Counted from the stretch's first letter, positions 1 through 9,291 are shown. The stretch: 64,000 bases of DNA from Henriciella sp. (GCF_029937755.1 NZ_JAPYPG010000007.1:1-64000); one strand, 5' to 3'. Notes: generated by a model from the letters alone, not told the origin. Translations and numbers: made by a program.

Positions 1-301
1 TCCCCACCAGCGGTTCTTTTCTAACCAGAAGACCAGGAATCTCTAAGACAAGCGCGGGCGCGCGGTCAGCCGGCGAGGCCCAGCACCACGTTCTTTAGAC
101 GAACAACCGGACCCTCATTGAGCCTCGCCGGGCCGGTCGGCGTAGGATGGCTCCTGCGGCTCCGGGGCGAGCGCCGGGCGAAGGTCGGCGATCACCCCGG
201 ACCGCCCCGATGCCTCTCAACGGCCCCTACAGCCGGGCGAACAGCCCCGCGCCAAAGGCGCGGGCAGGCCGCAAAAGACTCCGTGCCGCTGAACGCCCTG
301 A
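1..301. other. Non-coding stretch at left edge
   Basis: I see no convincing gene here. Short open frames on the plus strand are rich in Arg, Pro and Ala and look like chance reading of GC-rich DNA. The stretch lies just beyond the stop codon of the minus-strand DUF2285 gene, inside the element. Confidence 0.5.
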
Positions 302-1144
302 TCAGGCGGCGGTCTTCGTGATCCCGAACTGCGACCCGAGGAGTTCGACGAGATAGCCGCCATCGCGCAGCGCTTCGGCTTTCAGGATGAGGTAACGCAT
401 GCTGTGTTTCAGCGACGGTCCATTCCAGTCCTCGGCCACGCGGTCCTTGCCAAAGATCACTTCTGCGATTTCGCGGCGATTGAGGCCGGCTTCCAGACAG
501 TCCAGCGCGATGAGGCCATTGCGCAGCATCGCCGTTCGTTTGGTCCAGCGCGGCTCTGTCAGGTCCGGCCCATCGCCGATCAGCGCAAGCGCGGCTTTCT
601 GGGCCTTCACCTTGCGCTCGAAGGCATCAAGATCAGAAATGGTGAGGTTCATCCTCACTGGCTCCATCCCGAGAAGGGAGAGACCTGTGCAGCGCACCTG
701 GACGACGCAGCCCTTGCCGCGGATCAGCAGGAATTCGCGACCGATGGAATCGGTGATGTGGGTGATGTTGCAGATCGGTACGGTGCGCTCCCAGATATCG
801 CAGGTCTGGCCGGGGCGAAGCGAGCTGCAATTGACCTCGACCTGATCGGGATAGGCAAGCCGGGTCCAGACGACATCGGCCTCGAATCCGTTCTTTGCAG
901 GATCGGGCATAAAGGCAAAGCCGAGCCGTTCGGCCATGGTCTGAGGCACGCGGGATTTCAGGAGGCGGATGCTGGCGCAGGGCGCCTGCATCTCGGAAAT
1001 GTCGTCCGGCGTGCGGCTTTCCGCGTAGCGGCGAACCTTATTGCTGCGACGGGCATATTCCCAGGCCCAGCGATCCTCCGAGAGCCGCCACAAATAATCA
1101 TACTTTGCGGTGAATGCGTCTGTTTCGAGTGTGAATGTTTTCAT
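302..1144 (-). CDS. DUF2285 (FseA-type) transcriptional regulator of the ICE
   Basis: The 280-residue protein begins with a segment rich in Trp, Tyr and Arg (about residues 15-45, with WRLSEDRWAWEYARRS), matching the N-terminal module that precedes DUF2285 in ICE regulators. A C-terminal DUF2285 region covers about residues 170-275. DUF2285 is known to be a helix-turn-helix variant. In the Mesorhizobium symbiosis ICE it occurs in the activator FseA, made there by programmed frameshifting between two frames, and in the antiactivator QseM. Here both modules sit in one uninterrupted frame. A purine-rich ribosome site (AAGGGAG) precedes the ATG. The gene diverges from trbB across about 330 bp containing inverted repeats, so control of the transfer operon or of excision is a reasonable inference. 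The direct target is unknown. Confidence 0.75.
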   Translation of the reverse strand: MKTFTLETDAFTAKYDYLWRLSEDRWAWEYARRSNKVRRYAESRTPDDISEMQAPCASIRLLKSRVPQTMAERLGFAFMPDPAKNGFEADVVWTRLAYPDQVEVNCSSLRPGQTCDIWERTVPICNITHITDSIGREFLLIRGKGCVVQVRCTGLSLLGMEPVRMNLTISDLDAFERKVKAQKAALALIGDGPDLTEPRWTKRTAMLRNGLIALDCLEAGLNRREIAEVIFGKDRVAEDWNGPSLKHSMRYLILKAEALRDGGYLVELLGSQFGITKTAA

Positions 1145-1184
1145 GGTTGAACTCCCTTCTTACGAGAATTCCGGCAAGAAGTGT

Positions 1185-1201
1185 GCCAACGCTTGTTTGG
1201 C
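1185..1201. promoter_or_regulatory. Short inverted repeat upstream of DUF2285 gene
   Basis: GCCAA and TTGGC are separated by 7 bp, about 40 bp upstream of the DUF2285 start codon. It could be an autoregulatory operator. The arms are only 5 bp, so chance is possible. Confidence 0.3.
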
Positions 1202-1274
1202 GCTTCTCTCTGACGACCTCAATTAAGATGTCTGAAAACAGTGTTCTAATTGCTTTGCGTCTAAACAACGACCC

Positions 1275-1302
1275 TTTTTCGTTTCGCTTGTGACACGAAA
1301 AA
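1275..1302. promoter_or_regulatory. 8-bp inverted repeat in divergent regulatory gap
   Basis: TTTTTCGT and ACGAAAAA form perfect 8-bp arms separated by 12 bp. The arm centres are 20 bp apart, about two helical turns. The repeat lies in the 1145-1471 gap between the divergent DUF2285 regulator and trbB. The arrangement suits a dimeric DNA-binding protein, most simply the neighbouring regulator. The rest of this gap holds no gene I can support and no clear consensus promoter. Confidence 0.45.
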
Positions 1303-1471
1303 CTGCCGCAAACTCTACAGAAAAGCGCATTTGTCATCCTTTACCGCAATATGCCGGAACGCGCCGCCTTGCGCCGCGTTCGGCCTCCATTTGCCGCCAT
1401 TCACACTCCCGTAGAATTCATCCGTCTGCGATCCTTGGCTTTGTTGAAATGAACAGTCGGAGCCCTGGGAT

Positions 1472-2467
1472 ATGTCCCTTCATGCGCACCATACCGAAAC
1501 AGAAACCCGGCGCAGCACCATGCTGCGCACGGCCTTCTGCCCGGTGGTGCGTGAGGCGCTGGAAGCGCCGGACACGATCGAGGTGATGGCCAATCCGGAC
1601 GGCTCGGTCTGGATCGAGAAGGCTGGCGTGGGCGTCATCATTTCGCAGCACACACTTGCCCCTTGCGACCGCGAGCGCGTTATCCGCCTGGTCGCCTCCG
1701 GGGTGGAAGAGGCCGCTCACGCCAAGTCCCCGATCGTCTCGGCCGAACTCCCCGGCAGCGGCGAGCGGTTTGAAGGGCTTCTCCCACCTGTCTCGACCAG
1801 CCCATGCTTTTCGATCCGCAAGCCCGCGACGACGCCGTTCGAACTCGGCGACTATGTCACCCAGGGCGCCTTGGCTCCGGCGCTGGCACAGGCGCTCAGA
1901 GACGCTATCGCCAGCAAGGCCAACATCCTCATCGCGGGCGGCACATCGTCCGGCAAGACGACGTTCACCAATGCCTTGCTGGCAGAACCCTCACTCCAAA
2001 ACGACCGCATTGTCATCCTGGAAGACACGCGCGAGCTGCGCTGCGCCGCGCCCAATGTGGTGCAGCTGCGCACCCATCGCGGCAGCACCAGCCTGCAGGA
2101 CCTTGTCCGCTCGACCTTAAGGCTACGACCCGACCGGATCATTGTCGGCGAGGTCCGGGGGCCTGAAGCGCTCGACCTCCTCAAGGCCTGGAACACCGGC
2201 CATCCGGGCGGGATCACGACGCTTCATGCCAACTCCGCACACGGCGCGCTAACCCGGCTTGAACAGCTCACCCTGGAAGCCACACCGCGCGCGCCCTTCG
2301 ACCTCATCGCAGAGGCGATTGACGTGGTCGTGTTCATGAGCCGCGCGGGCGGCCAGCGCCGCGTCGAAGAGGCGCTGCGAGTCACAGGTTTTGACGGCGA
2401 GGGGTATCAGACCGCCCCGCTCGTCTCCCGTTCCCTGTCCCTCGTCCAACATGGAGAAACCCAATGA
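1472..2467 (+). CDS. trbB: Conjugal transfer ATPase TrbB (VirB11 family)
   Basis: This is a hexameric secretion ATPase of the VirB11/TrbB type that powers pilus assembly and DNA transfer from the cytoplasmic face of the type IV secretion channel. The Walker A motif GGTSSGKT lies at about residues 156-163, followed by an Asp box (ILEDTREL), a Walker B-like region (IIVGEVRG) and a His box (GITTLHAN), all typical of the family. The 331-residue length is near the usual 320. A second start at 1520 (MLRTAFCPVV) matches the usual TrbB N-terminus better, so the first 16 residues are doubtful. It is the first gene of the trb operon; its stop codon overlaps the start of trbC. Confidence 0.95.
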   Translation: MSLHAHHTETETRRSTMLRTAFCPVVREALEAPDTIEVMANPDGSVWIEKAGVGVIISQHTLAPCDRERVIRLVASGVEEAAHAKSPIVSAELPGSGERFEGLLPPVSTSPCFSIRKPATTPFELGDYVTQGALAPALAQALRDAIASKANILIAGGTSSGKTTFTNALLAEPSLQNDRIVILEDTRELRCAAPNVVQLRTHRGSTSLQDLVRSTLRLRPDRIIVGEVRGPEALDLLKAWNTGHPGGITTLHANSAHGALTRLEQLTLEATPRAPFDLIAEAIDVVVFMSRAGGQRRVEEALRVTGFDGEGYQTAPLVSRSLSLVQHGETQ

Positions 2468-2799
2468 CCCTCTACACCCACCTCCAGACCGTAAACCGAA
2501 CGGTGCAGGTCGCGGCCTGTATCGGCCTCGGCCTGATGATCGCCGGTCCCGCCCATGCGGCAGGCTCCGGCATGCCCTGGGAAGGCCCGCTCGATCAGAT
2601 CCTGACCTCGATCGAGGGACCGGTCGCGCGCATCGTCGCGGTGATCATCATCACGATTACCGGCCTGACGCTGGCCTTTGGTGAGACCTCGGGCGGCATG
2701 CGCAAGCTGATCCAGATCGTGTTCGGGCTTTCGATCGCGTTTGCCGCGACAAGCTTCTTCCTGACCTTCTTCTCGTTCGGCGGCGGAGCGCTCATCTGA
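2464..2799 (+). CDS. trbC: Conjugative pilin TrbC (VirB2 family)
   Basis: This 111-residue protein is the predicted pilin subunit of the conjugative pilus. An N-terminal signal segment ends near AHA at residue 32, followed by two hydrophobic helices at about 56-72 and 82-104 with a short basic loop (GGMRK) between. This is the VirB2/TrbC hairpin layout. The start codon overlaps the trbB stop by 4 bp and the stop overlaps trbD by 1 bp, indicating tight translational coupling. Confidence 0.9.
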   Translation: MTLYTHLQTVNRTVQVAACIGLGLMIAGPAHAAGSGMPWEGPLDQILTSIEGPVARIVAVIIITITGLTLAFGETSGGMRKLIQIVFGLSIAFAATSFFLTFFSFGGGALI

Positions 2800-3056
2800 T
2801 GTCTGCCGACGGCTATGAAATCCCGCTCCACCGGTCCCTGACCGAGCCAATCCTGATGGCGGGCGCGCCAAGAACCGCCGCCATCGCCATCGGGACCCTC
2901 GCGGCTGCTGTCGGCCTCGGCCTCCAGCTCTGGATACCGGGCCTTGTGCTCTGGGCGGTGGGGCATTCGGCAGCGGTATTCATGGCGCGGTCTGATCCGG
3001 ATTTCATGGCCGTCGCAGGCCGCTCGACGCGCCACAAGGAGCATCTGACATGCTGA
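2799..3056 (+). CDS. trbD: Conjugal transfer protein TrbD (VirB3 family)
   Basis: The 85-residue inner-membrane protein opens with a segment ending in HRSLTEPILMAGAPR, typical of VirB3/TrbD, followed by two membrane segments at about 27-44 and 46-63. A short cytoplasmic tail contains DPDFM, also typical. VirB3-type proteins associate with the VirB4/TrbE ATPase, and the downstream trbE start lies inside the end of this gene. Confidence 0.9.
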   Translation: MSADGYEIPLHRSLTEPILMAGAPRTAAIAIGTLAAAVGLGLQLWIPGLVLWAVGHSAAVFMARSDPDFMAVAGRSTRHKEHLTC

Positions 3057-5521
3057 ACCTCAGAGAATATGCCGACGCGCCGACGCTTCTGGCCGACTAT
3101 CTGCCCTGGGCCTGCATCGTGGCGCCGGGCGTTGTCCTCAACAAGGATGGCAGCTTCCAGACGACGTTCCGCTATCGCGGCCCTGACCTCGAAAGTTCGA
3201 CGGAAGAAGAACTCGTCTCCGTCATGGCGCGGGTCAATAATGTGCTGCGCCGGTTCGGCTCGGGCTGGGCCCTCTTCTTCGAAGCCCAGCGCCATGAAGT
3301 GCATGACTATCCGGAGGCGGAGTTTCCCGATGCGCTGACCTGGCTCACCGATCAGGAACGGTCATTACAGGCGGAAGAAGCCGGAACCCGGTTTGAGAGT
3401 TCGTATTATCTGACCCTGCTCTGGCTGCCGCCCGCCGATGCCACCGGCCGCGCCGAGAAGGCCCTGATCCAGCGTGTCGAAACGGAAGACGCCGCGACCT
3501 GGCGGCATAGGCTTGAGACCTTCCAGCAGCACGCTGACCGCGTCTTTGATCTGTTGGCCACCTGCCTCGCCGAGATTGCGAAGCTCTCTGACGACGAGAC
3601 GCTGACTTATCTGCACTCGACGATCTCAACCAAGCGCCACCCGGTCGTGACGCCGGAACTGCCGGTCTTCCTCGACGCCATTCTCGCCGATGAGCCCTTC
3701 GCGGGCGGGCTCGAACCGATGATTGGTGAGGCGCATTTGCGCACGCTGACCATTCTCGGCTTTCCGGCCACGACCCTGCCGGGCATTCTCGACGAGCTGA
3801 ACCGTCAAGGCTTTGCCTATCGTTGGGCGACCCGGTTCATCGCGATGGACAAGGCCGAAGCCGAGAAAGTCCTCGGCAAGAAACGCCGCCACTGGTTCGC
3901 CAAGCGCAAATCCATCGGCGCGGTGCTGCGTGAGACCATGTTCAATGAGCAGGCGGCGCTCGTCGACAATGACGCTGACAATAAGGCCGCTGACGCCGAT
4001 GCGGCGCTGCAGGAACTGGGCAGTGATCTCGTTTCCTACGGCTATGTCACGACCACCATCACCGTTGCTGACCCCGACCGCCGCACGGTGGACGAACATA
4101 TCCGAATTGCCGAGCGCATCGTGAATGGCCGCGGTTTCACCGCGATCAGGGAAACACTGAACGCGGTCGATGCCTGGCTCGGCTCATTGCCCGGTCATCC
4201 TTATGCCAATGTCCGCCAGCCCATTCTGCACACGCTGAACCTTGCCCATATGGTGCCGCTCTCGGCCGTCTGGGCGGGCGAAGACACCAATCGTCACCAC
4301 AACGCCCCGGCGCTCATTCAGGCGCAGACCGATGGCACGACACCGTTCCGCCTGAACCTGCATATTGGCGATGTCGGCCATACGCTGGTCGTCGGCCCGA
4401 CCGGCGCGGGCAAGTCTGTTCTGCTCTCGCTCTTAGCCCTGCAATGGAAGCGCTATGAGGGGGCGCAGGTCTTCCTGTTCGACAAGGGCCGCTCGGCCCG
4501 CGCCGCGACGCTCTGCATGGGCGGTGCACATATCGATCTCGGCGGTGCCCGCGCGCCAAGTCTCCAGCCGCTGAAAGATATCGACACCGAACATGGCGCA
4601 AGCTTTGCCGCCGACTGGCTCGCGGGTCTTTGCACCAATGAAGGCGTCGCGATGACGCCGGACCTCAAGGCAAAGCTCTGGGAAGCGATCCAGTCTCTCA
4701 GCTCAGCGCCTGAACCCGAACGCACGCTGACAGGCCTCAGCCTGATGCTGCAGGACGACACGCTCAAATCCGCGCTGCATCCGTTCACGCTGGAAGGTCC
4801 GCACGGACGGCTCCTCGATGCCGACCATGAAAGCCTCGCGCTCGCCGACACAGTCTGCTTCGAGATGGAAGAGCTGATGCATGCGAAAGGCGCCGTGGCG
4901 CCTGTGATCACCTATCTCTTCCACCGGCTGGAAGCGCGGTTTGATGGCAGGCCAACACTGCTCATCCTCGATGAAGCCTGGCTCTTCCTCGATGATCCCA
5001 TGTTTGCCGCGCGCATCCGTGAATGGCTGAAGACCCTTCGCAAGAAGAACGTGTCCGTCGTGTTCGCGACGCAAAGCCTTGCCGACATTGCGAACAGCAC
5101 CATCGCGCCAGCCCTCGTCGAATCCTGCCCCACGCGCATCTTCCTGCCGAACGAGCGCGCGCAGGAACCACAATCCCGCGAGACCTATCAGCGGTTCGGC
5201 CTCAACGCGCGCCAGATCGAACTGATCAGCAGGGCCACACCGAAGCGCGACTATTACTACCAGTCGCCCCTCGGGGCCCGTGTCTTCGATCTTGGCCTCG
5301 GGCCGATTGCATTGTCCGTCTGCGGCGCGTCATCGCCCGAAGACCAGGCCCGCATGGATCGCATCTGGGCCGAGACGGAAGGCGACGGCTTTTCCGCCTG
5401 CTGGCTGATCGAAAAGGGCCTGCCCTGGGCAGCCGAGCTTCTCACCCGCTGGCCCGGCCATGCGCCGGAGCCTGAGGCGCACGCGCCCTTCAATCCCTCC
5501 CACATCCTCGCCGCCGAATAG
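3050..5521 (+). CDS. trbE: Conjugal transfer ATPase TrbE (VirB4 family)
   Basis: At 823 residues this is a full-length VirB4-class ATPase, the largest motor of the type IV secretion system. The N-terminal CagE/TrbE/VirB domain covers roughly residues 1-400. Walker A (GPTGAGKS) is at 449-456 and Walker B (LLILDEAW) at about 637-644. It overlaps trbD by 7 bp and precedes trbJ by 9 bp. There is no sign of truncation or frameshift, so the motor appears functional. Confidence 0.95.
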   Translation: MLNLREYADAPTLLADYLPWACIVAPGVVLNKDGSFQTTFRYRGPDLESSTEEELVSVMARVNNVLRRFGSGWALFFEAQRHEVHDYPEAEFPDALTWLTDQERSLQAEEAGTRFESSYYLTLLWLPPADATGRAEKALIQRVETEDAATWRHRLETFQQHADRVFDLLATCLAEIAKLSDDETLTYLHSTISTKRHPVVTPELPVFLDAILADEPFAGGLEPMIGEAHLRTLTILGFPATTLPGILDELNRQGFAYRWATRFIAMDKAEAEKVLGKKRRHWFAKRKSIGAVLRETMFNEQAALVDNDADNKAADADAALQELGSDLVSYGYVTTTITVADPDRRTVDEHIRIAERIVNGRGFTAIRETLNAVDAWLGSLPGHPYANVRQPILHTLNLAHMVPLSAVWAGEDTNRHHNAPALIQAQTDGTTPFRLNLHIGDVGHTLVVGPTGAGKSVLLSLLALQWKRYEGAQVFLFDKGRSARAATLCMGGAHIDLGGARAPSLQPLKDIDTEHGASFAADWLAGLCTNEGVAMTPDLKAKLWEAIQSLSSAPEPERTLTGLSLMLQDDTLKSALHPFTLEGPHGRLLDADHESLALADTVCFEMEELMHAKGAVAPVITYLFHRLEARFDGRPTLLILDEAWLFLDDPMFAARIREWLKTLRKKNVSVVFATQSLADIANSTIAPALVESCPTRIFLPNERAQEPQSRETYQRFGLNARQIELISRATPKRDYYYQSPLGARVFDLGLGPIALSVCGASSPEDQARMDRIWAETEGDGFSACWLIEKGLPWAAELLTRWPGHAPEPEAHAPFNPSHILAAE

Positions 5522-5530
5522 GAGCCCCCG

Positions 5531-6229
5531 ATGAAACGCATACTTGCCTCCGCTTTGATCTGCGCCGCGCCGCTCTCCATCCTCATCGCGCCGCCCGCTT
5601 CGGCCCAATGGACGGTGTATGACCCGGCCAATCACATCCAGAACATCTACCAGGCCATCCGCTCGCTTCAGGAGGTCAACCAGCAGATCCAGCAGCTCAC
5701 CCATGAAATCGAAATGCTGGAAAACATGGCGCGCGATCTGGAAGCACTGCCGGATTCTATCGCTGACGACATCCTGCGCCGTATGCGCCGCATCGAGGAG
5801 CTGATGCGCGAGGCCGAAGGCATCGGCTACCGCGTCGAGGAAATCGAGCGCGAGTATGAAGAGGTGTACCCGGAAGACTATGGCGCCGAGCCGCCGCGTC
5901 AGGCCGTGCTCGTCGAAGAGGCCCGCGCCCGCTGGCGGCAATCGCGCACAGCTTACAGGGACAGCCTGACCGTCACGGCGCAGGTCGTCTCCACAGCGCG
6001 GGCTGACAGTGACAGCCTCGACCGGCTGATCGCGGACAGCCAGTCCGCCGTCGGCAATCTCCAGGTCGCCCAGGCCGGCAACCAGATCGAAGCCCTGCAG
6101 ACCGAGCAGCTCATGCAAATGGAAGCCATGATGGCGGCCCATTACCGCGCCGAGGCGCTGGAGCGGGCGCGCCAACTCGCCGAAGCCGAACGTGGTCGCG
6201 CACGCACCCGGGCCTTCCTCGGAGAATAG
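5531..6229 (+). CDS. trbJ: Conjugal transfer protein TrbJ (VirB5-like)
   Basis: This is a 232-residue periplasmic protein with a signal peptide ending near ASA-Q (residue 25) and long Glu/Gln/Arg-rich helical segments, expected for the VirB5/TrbJ pilus-associated family. The sequence after cleavage (WTVYDPANHIQNIYQAIRSL) is characteristic of TrbJ. No separate trbK entry-exclusion gene is seen between trbJ and trbL, where many elements carry one. Confidence 0.85.
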   Translation: MKRILASALICAAPLSILIAPPASAQWTVYDPANHIQNIYQAIRSLQEVNQQIQQLTHEIEMLENMARDLEALPDSIADDILRRMRRIEELMREAEGIGYRVEEIEREYEEVYPEDYGAEPPRQAVLVEEARARWRQSRTAYRDSLTVTAQVVSTARADSDSLDRLIADSQSAVGNLQVAQAGNQIEALQTEQLMQMEAMMAAHYRAEALERARQLAEAERGRARTRAFLGE

Positions 6230-6235
6230 CGCGCC

Positions 6236-7552
6236 ATGGACGTGATCGACACCTTCCTTGCGACCTTCATAGCTTACATTGACAGCGGGTTCGGCCTGCT
6301 GGCGGGCGATGTCGCTTATTTGTCGACCACGCTCATCGCCATCGACATCACGCTGGCGGGCCTGTTCTGGGCGCTAAGCCAGAACACGGACGTCATCGCC
6401 GGGCTCCTGAAGAAGGTGCTCTATGTCGGCTTCTTCGCCTTCATCATCGGCAACTTCTCTCTCCTCGCCGGTATCGTCTTTGACAGTTTCGCCGAGCTTG
6501 GCGTGACCGCTGGCGGCGGGACGATGACTGCCGATGATCTCCTGCGCCCCGGCTTCATTGCCAGTGTCGGTCTCGATGCCGGTCAGCCGCTGCTCGAAGA
6601 GATCAGCGACATGCTGGGGCCGATTTCGTTTTTTCATAACTTCATCATGATCGCGGTCATGTTCGTGGCCTGGGCGATCATCATGGTCGCGTTCTTTGTG
6701 CTCGCCGTGCAGCTCTTCATCACGATCCTGGAGTTCAAGCTGACGACCCTGGCCGGGTTCGTGCTCGTGCCCTTCGCGCTCTGGAACAAGACGACGTTCC
6801 TCGCCGAACGTGTCCTCGGCAATGTCATCACCTCGGGCATCAAGCTCATGGTGCTCGCCGTTATTATCGGCATTGGCTCGACGCTCTTCTCGTCGGTGAC
6901 CGATGCGTTCCGCACCGGCGATGATGTGACGCTGGCGCAGGTCATGGGCACGGTGCTGGCTGCGATTGTCTTCTTCTGGATGGGCATCTTTGCGCCCGGC
7001 ATTGCGAGCGGGCTGATCACCGGCGCTCCGCAGCTCGGCGCAGGCTCAGCAGTGGGTGCTACAGCGGGCGTCGCTGCCGGGACCTATGTAGCGGGCATGG
7101 GCGGCCGCGCCGCTGTCGGCGCGGTCGCGGGCGGTGCTTCAAGCGCCGTCAAGGCCGGCGCCAGCATGGCAGGAGCGGCGCGCACCTCCTATACGCTGGG
7201 CTCTGTCGCCTCCGGCGCATCCGGCGCAGCGGGCGTCGCCGCCGGCCTTGCCGGTGTCGCGCGCGCAGGCGGGGACGCCATGCGCCGCGCTGCAAGCCGT
7301 CCTGCCCAGTCCATGCGCGAGGCCTACCAACGCGGCAGTCAGGGCGCCTGGCGCGCAACCGGCGGGTCTGAGACCGCATCCATGCAAAGCTCTGCCTCCG
7401 GATCATCCTCATCCCAGAGCCCCGGCTGGGCCCGCCGCATGCAGACCAGCCAGCGCATGGGACAGGCAGGCCAAATGGCCGCCCATTCGATCCGCGACGG
7501 CGATCGCGGCGCTTCGGGCGCGAACCCAACCCTCAAAGACAAGGACGATTAG
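6236..7552 (+). CDS. trbL: Conjugal transfer membrane protein TrbL (VirB6 family)
   Basis: The 438-residue protein has about six hydrophobic segments in the first 265 residues, then a long flexible tail rich in Gly, Ala and Ser (about 270-438). This is the standard layout of TrbL/VirB6 inner-membrane channel proteins. It starts 7 bp after trbJ and ends 3 bp before trbF. The tail is low in complexity and likely disordered. Confidence 0.9.
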   Translation: MDVIDTFLATFIAYIDSGFGLLAGDVAYLSTTLIAIDITLAGLFWALSQNTDVIAGLLKKVLYVGFFAFIIGNFSLLAGIVFDSFAELGVTAGGGTMTADDLLRPGFIASVGLDAGQPLLEEISDMLGPISFFHNFIMIAVMFVAWAIIMVAFFVLAVQLFITILEFKLTTLAGFVLVPFALWNKTTFLAERVLGNVITSGIKLMVLAVIIGIGSTLFSSVTDAFRTGDDVTLAQVMGTVLAAIVFFWMGIFAPGIASGLITGAPQLGAGSAVGATAGVAAGTYVAGMGGRAAVGAVAGGASSAVKAGASMAGAARTSYTLGSVASGASGAAGVAAGLAGVARAGGDAMRRAASRPAQSMREAYQRGSQGAWRATGGSETASMQSSASGSSSSQSPGWARRMQTSQRMGQAGQMAAHSIRDGDRGASGANPTLKDKDD

Positions 7553-7555
7553 ACG

Positions 7556-8248
7556 ATGGCTTTCAGGCGATCTTCCTCCAGCTATGGGCCAAGCCCGTTC
7601 CCTGAAACGCCTTACCAGAAGGCCGGACAGGTCTGGGACGACCGTATCGGCTCCGCCCGCGTGCAGGCAAAGAACTGGCGGCTCATGGCGCTCGGCTGTC
7701 TCGGGCTCTGCTTCGTCACCTCCGGCGCGCTGGTCTGGCGGAGCATGCAATCGACCGTCACGCCTTATGTCGTGGAAGTCGATGAGACCGGCGCGGCCCG
7801 CGCCGTTTCGCCAGCGACGGAGCGCTACACCCCGACCGATGCGCAGATCGCGCATCACCTCGCCAACTTCATCGAGCACGTGCGCGGCCTCAGCGTCGAT
7901 CCGGTCGTCGTGCGCGAAAACTGGCTGCGCGCCTATGACTTCGTCACTGACCGCGCCGCCACCACGCTCAATGAATACGCCTCGACCAATGATCCCTTCG
8001 CCGATGTCGGCAGAAAATCCCGCACGGTGGATGTCGTCAGCGTCGTGCGCGTCTCGGACGACAGTTTCCAGGCCCGCTGGATCGAGAAGACCTATGAGAA
8101 TGGCGCGCTGGTTCGCGCCCAAAGGTTCACCGGCAACTTCACCCTCATCACCCAACCGCCGACGGATGCGCAGACCCTGCGCGCCAATCCGCTCGGCCTT
8201 TATGTCCATGCCCTGAACTGGGGTCAGGACCTCGTTACAGGAGAATGA
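7556..8248 (+). CDS. trbF: Conjugal transfer protein TrbF (VirB8 family)
   Basis: This 230-residue bitopic inner-membrane protein has a cytoplasmic tail of about 41 residues, one membrane helix at about 42-62, and a periplasmic VirB8/TrbF domain. The motif TPYVVEVDETG just after the membrane helix is typical. VirB8-type proteins nucleate assembly of the channel. The stop overlaps an upstream in-frame ATG of trbG. Confidence 0.9.
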   Translation: MAFRRSSSSYGPSPFPETPYQKAGQVWDDRIGSARVQAKNWRLMALGCLGLCFVTSGALVWRSMQSTVTPYVVEVDETGAARAVSPATERYTPTDAQIAHHLANFIEHVRGLSVDPVVVRENWLRAYDFVTDRAATTLNEYASTNDPFADVGRKSRTVDVVSVVRVSDDSFQARWIEKTYENGALVRAQRFTGNFTLITQPPTDAQTLRANPLGLYVHALNWGQDLVTGE

Positions 8249-8253
8249 TCCCC

Positions 8254-9291
8254 ATGCTTCGTATCCTCACCGCCGCTTCTGCCATGGCGCTATTGTCAGC
8301 CTGCGCCACGACGGAACTCGACCCCATCGATGCCAGCGCCTTCGTCGCCGCGACGCCTGTCGAGGACCGCGCTGACTACCCTGTCGAGATTGTCGAAACC
8401 GCCGTGGCACTTCCGCTGCCCGGCCAGATGATGCCCATCGGCACCCGCGTCACCACCAATCCCGATGGCAGCGTGACACGGACCTATACAAGGACCGTCA
8501 GCACGCCGTCGGTTTCACCGGCAGAAGCGATAAGACAAGGTCGCACCAGCGCCCTGATCGAACCTTCGGTCGACGGCTATGTGAACGCGATCCAGGTCTA
8601 TCCCTATACCGAAGGCGCGCTTTACCGCCTCTATGCCAGCCCCGGCCAGGTGTCGGACATCGCCCTGCAGCCGGGCGAGGAACTCGTCTCGGTTTCGGCC
8701 GGTGACACGGTGCGCTGGGTGGTGGGGGACACGGTGTCCGGTTCGGGCGCGACGGCCCGCGCCCATGTGCTGGTCAAACCGATCAGCTCCGGCATCCGCA
8801 CCAATCTGATGATCGCCACCGACCGGCGGACCTATCATCTGGAGCTGGAGAGCACGGAGGGCGGCTATATGGCCGCGCTCTCCTGGCGCTATCCGGCTGA
8901 TGAACTGGCAGGCCTCACCGCCCGCAATGAACGCGCCATTGCAAGAGACGCTGGCAGCATTGAGCGCGGCCTGACGCTGGAAGGCCTGAACTTCGATTAT
9001 CGGCTCTCCGGCGACAGCCCCGACTGGAAACCTGTGCGCGTCTTCGATGATGGCCGTCAGGTGTTCATCCAGATGCCCGAAGACATCGCCACCACAGACA
9101 TGCCGCCGCTCTTTGTTCTGGGTGCGGACGGTGACGCGGAACTCGTCAACTACCGGGTGCGCGGCAATTATTATGTCGTGGACCGCCTGTTCCGTGCGGC
9201 GGAACTGCGGCTCGGCGAACGAAACCAGATGGTCGTCCGCATCTCCCGCAATGAGCGCCGTTCGCCTCTGGCTGGCCTGTTCGGGAACTGA
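8254..9291 (+). CDS. trbG: Conjugal transfer lipoprotein TrbG (VirB9 family)
   Basis: This outer-membrane-associated VirB9/TrbG protein has about 345 residues. I chose the ATG at 8254 because a GGAG ribosome site lies at suitable spacing. The ATG at 8245 is almost touching that site. From 8254 the protein starts with a lipoprotein signal whose lipobox is LSAC (Cys near residue 17). The C-terminal part contains the beta-sandwich CagX/VirB9 region (about 220-335). With TrbI it would form the outer-membrane core complex. Confidence 0.9.
   Translation: MLRILTAASAMALLSACATTELDPIDASAFVAATPVEDRADYPVEIVETAVALPLPGQMMPIGTRVTTNPDGSVTRTYTRTVSTPSVSPAEAIRQGRTSALIEPSVDGYVNAIQVYPYTEGALYRLYASPGQVSDIALQPGEELVSVSAGDTVRWVVGDTVSGSGATARAHVLVKPISSGIRTNLMIATDRRTYHLELESTEGGYMAALSWRYPADELAGLTARNERAIARDAGSIERGLTLEGLNFDYRLSGDSPDWKPVRVFDDGRQVFIQMPEDIATTDMPPLFVLGADGDAELVNYRVRGNYYVVDRLFRAAELRLGERNQMVVRISRNERRSPLAGLFGN

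Noticed and set aside
404-1150. Long plus-strand open frame opposite the DUF2285 gene
   Set aside because: It mirrors the minus-strand gene in GC-rich DNA, with atypical composition and no domain. The minus-strand frame has a clear family match and ribosome site.
7134-8216. 360-residue plus-strand frame across trbL and trbF
   Set aside because: It is rich in Pro, Arg, Ala and Ser, as expected from an out-of-frame reading of trbL and trbF, which both have family matches.
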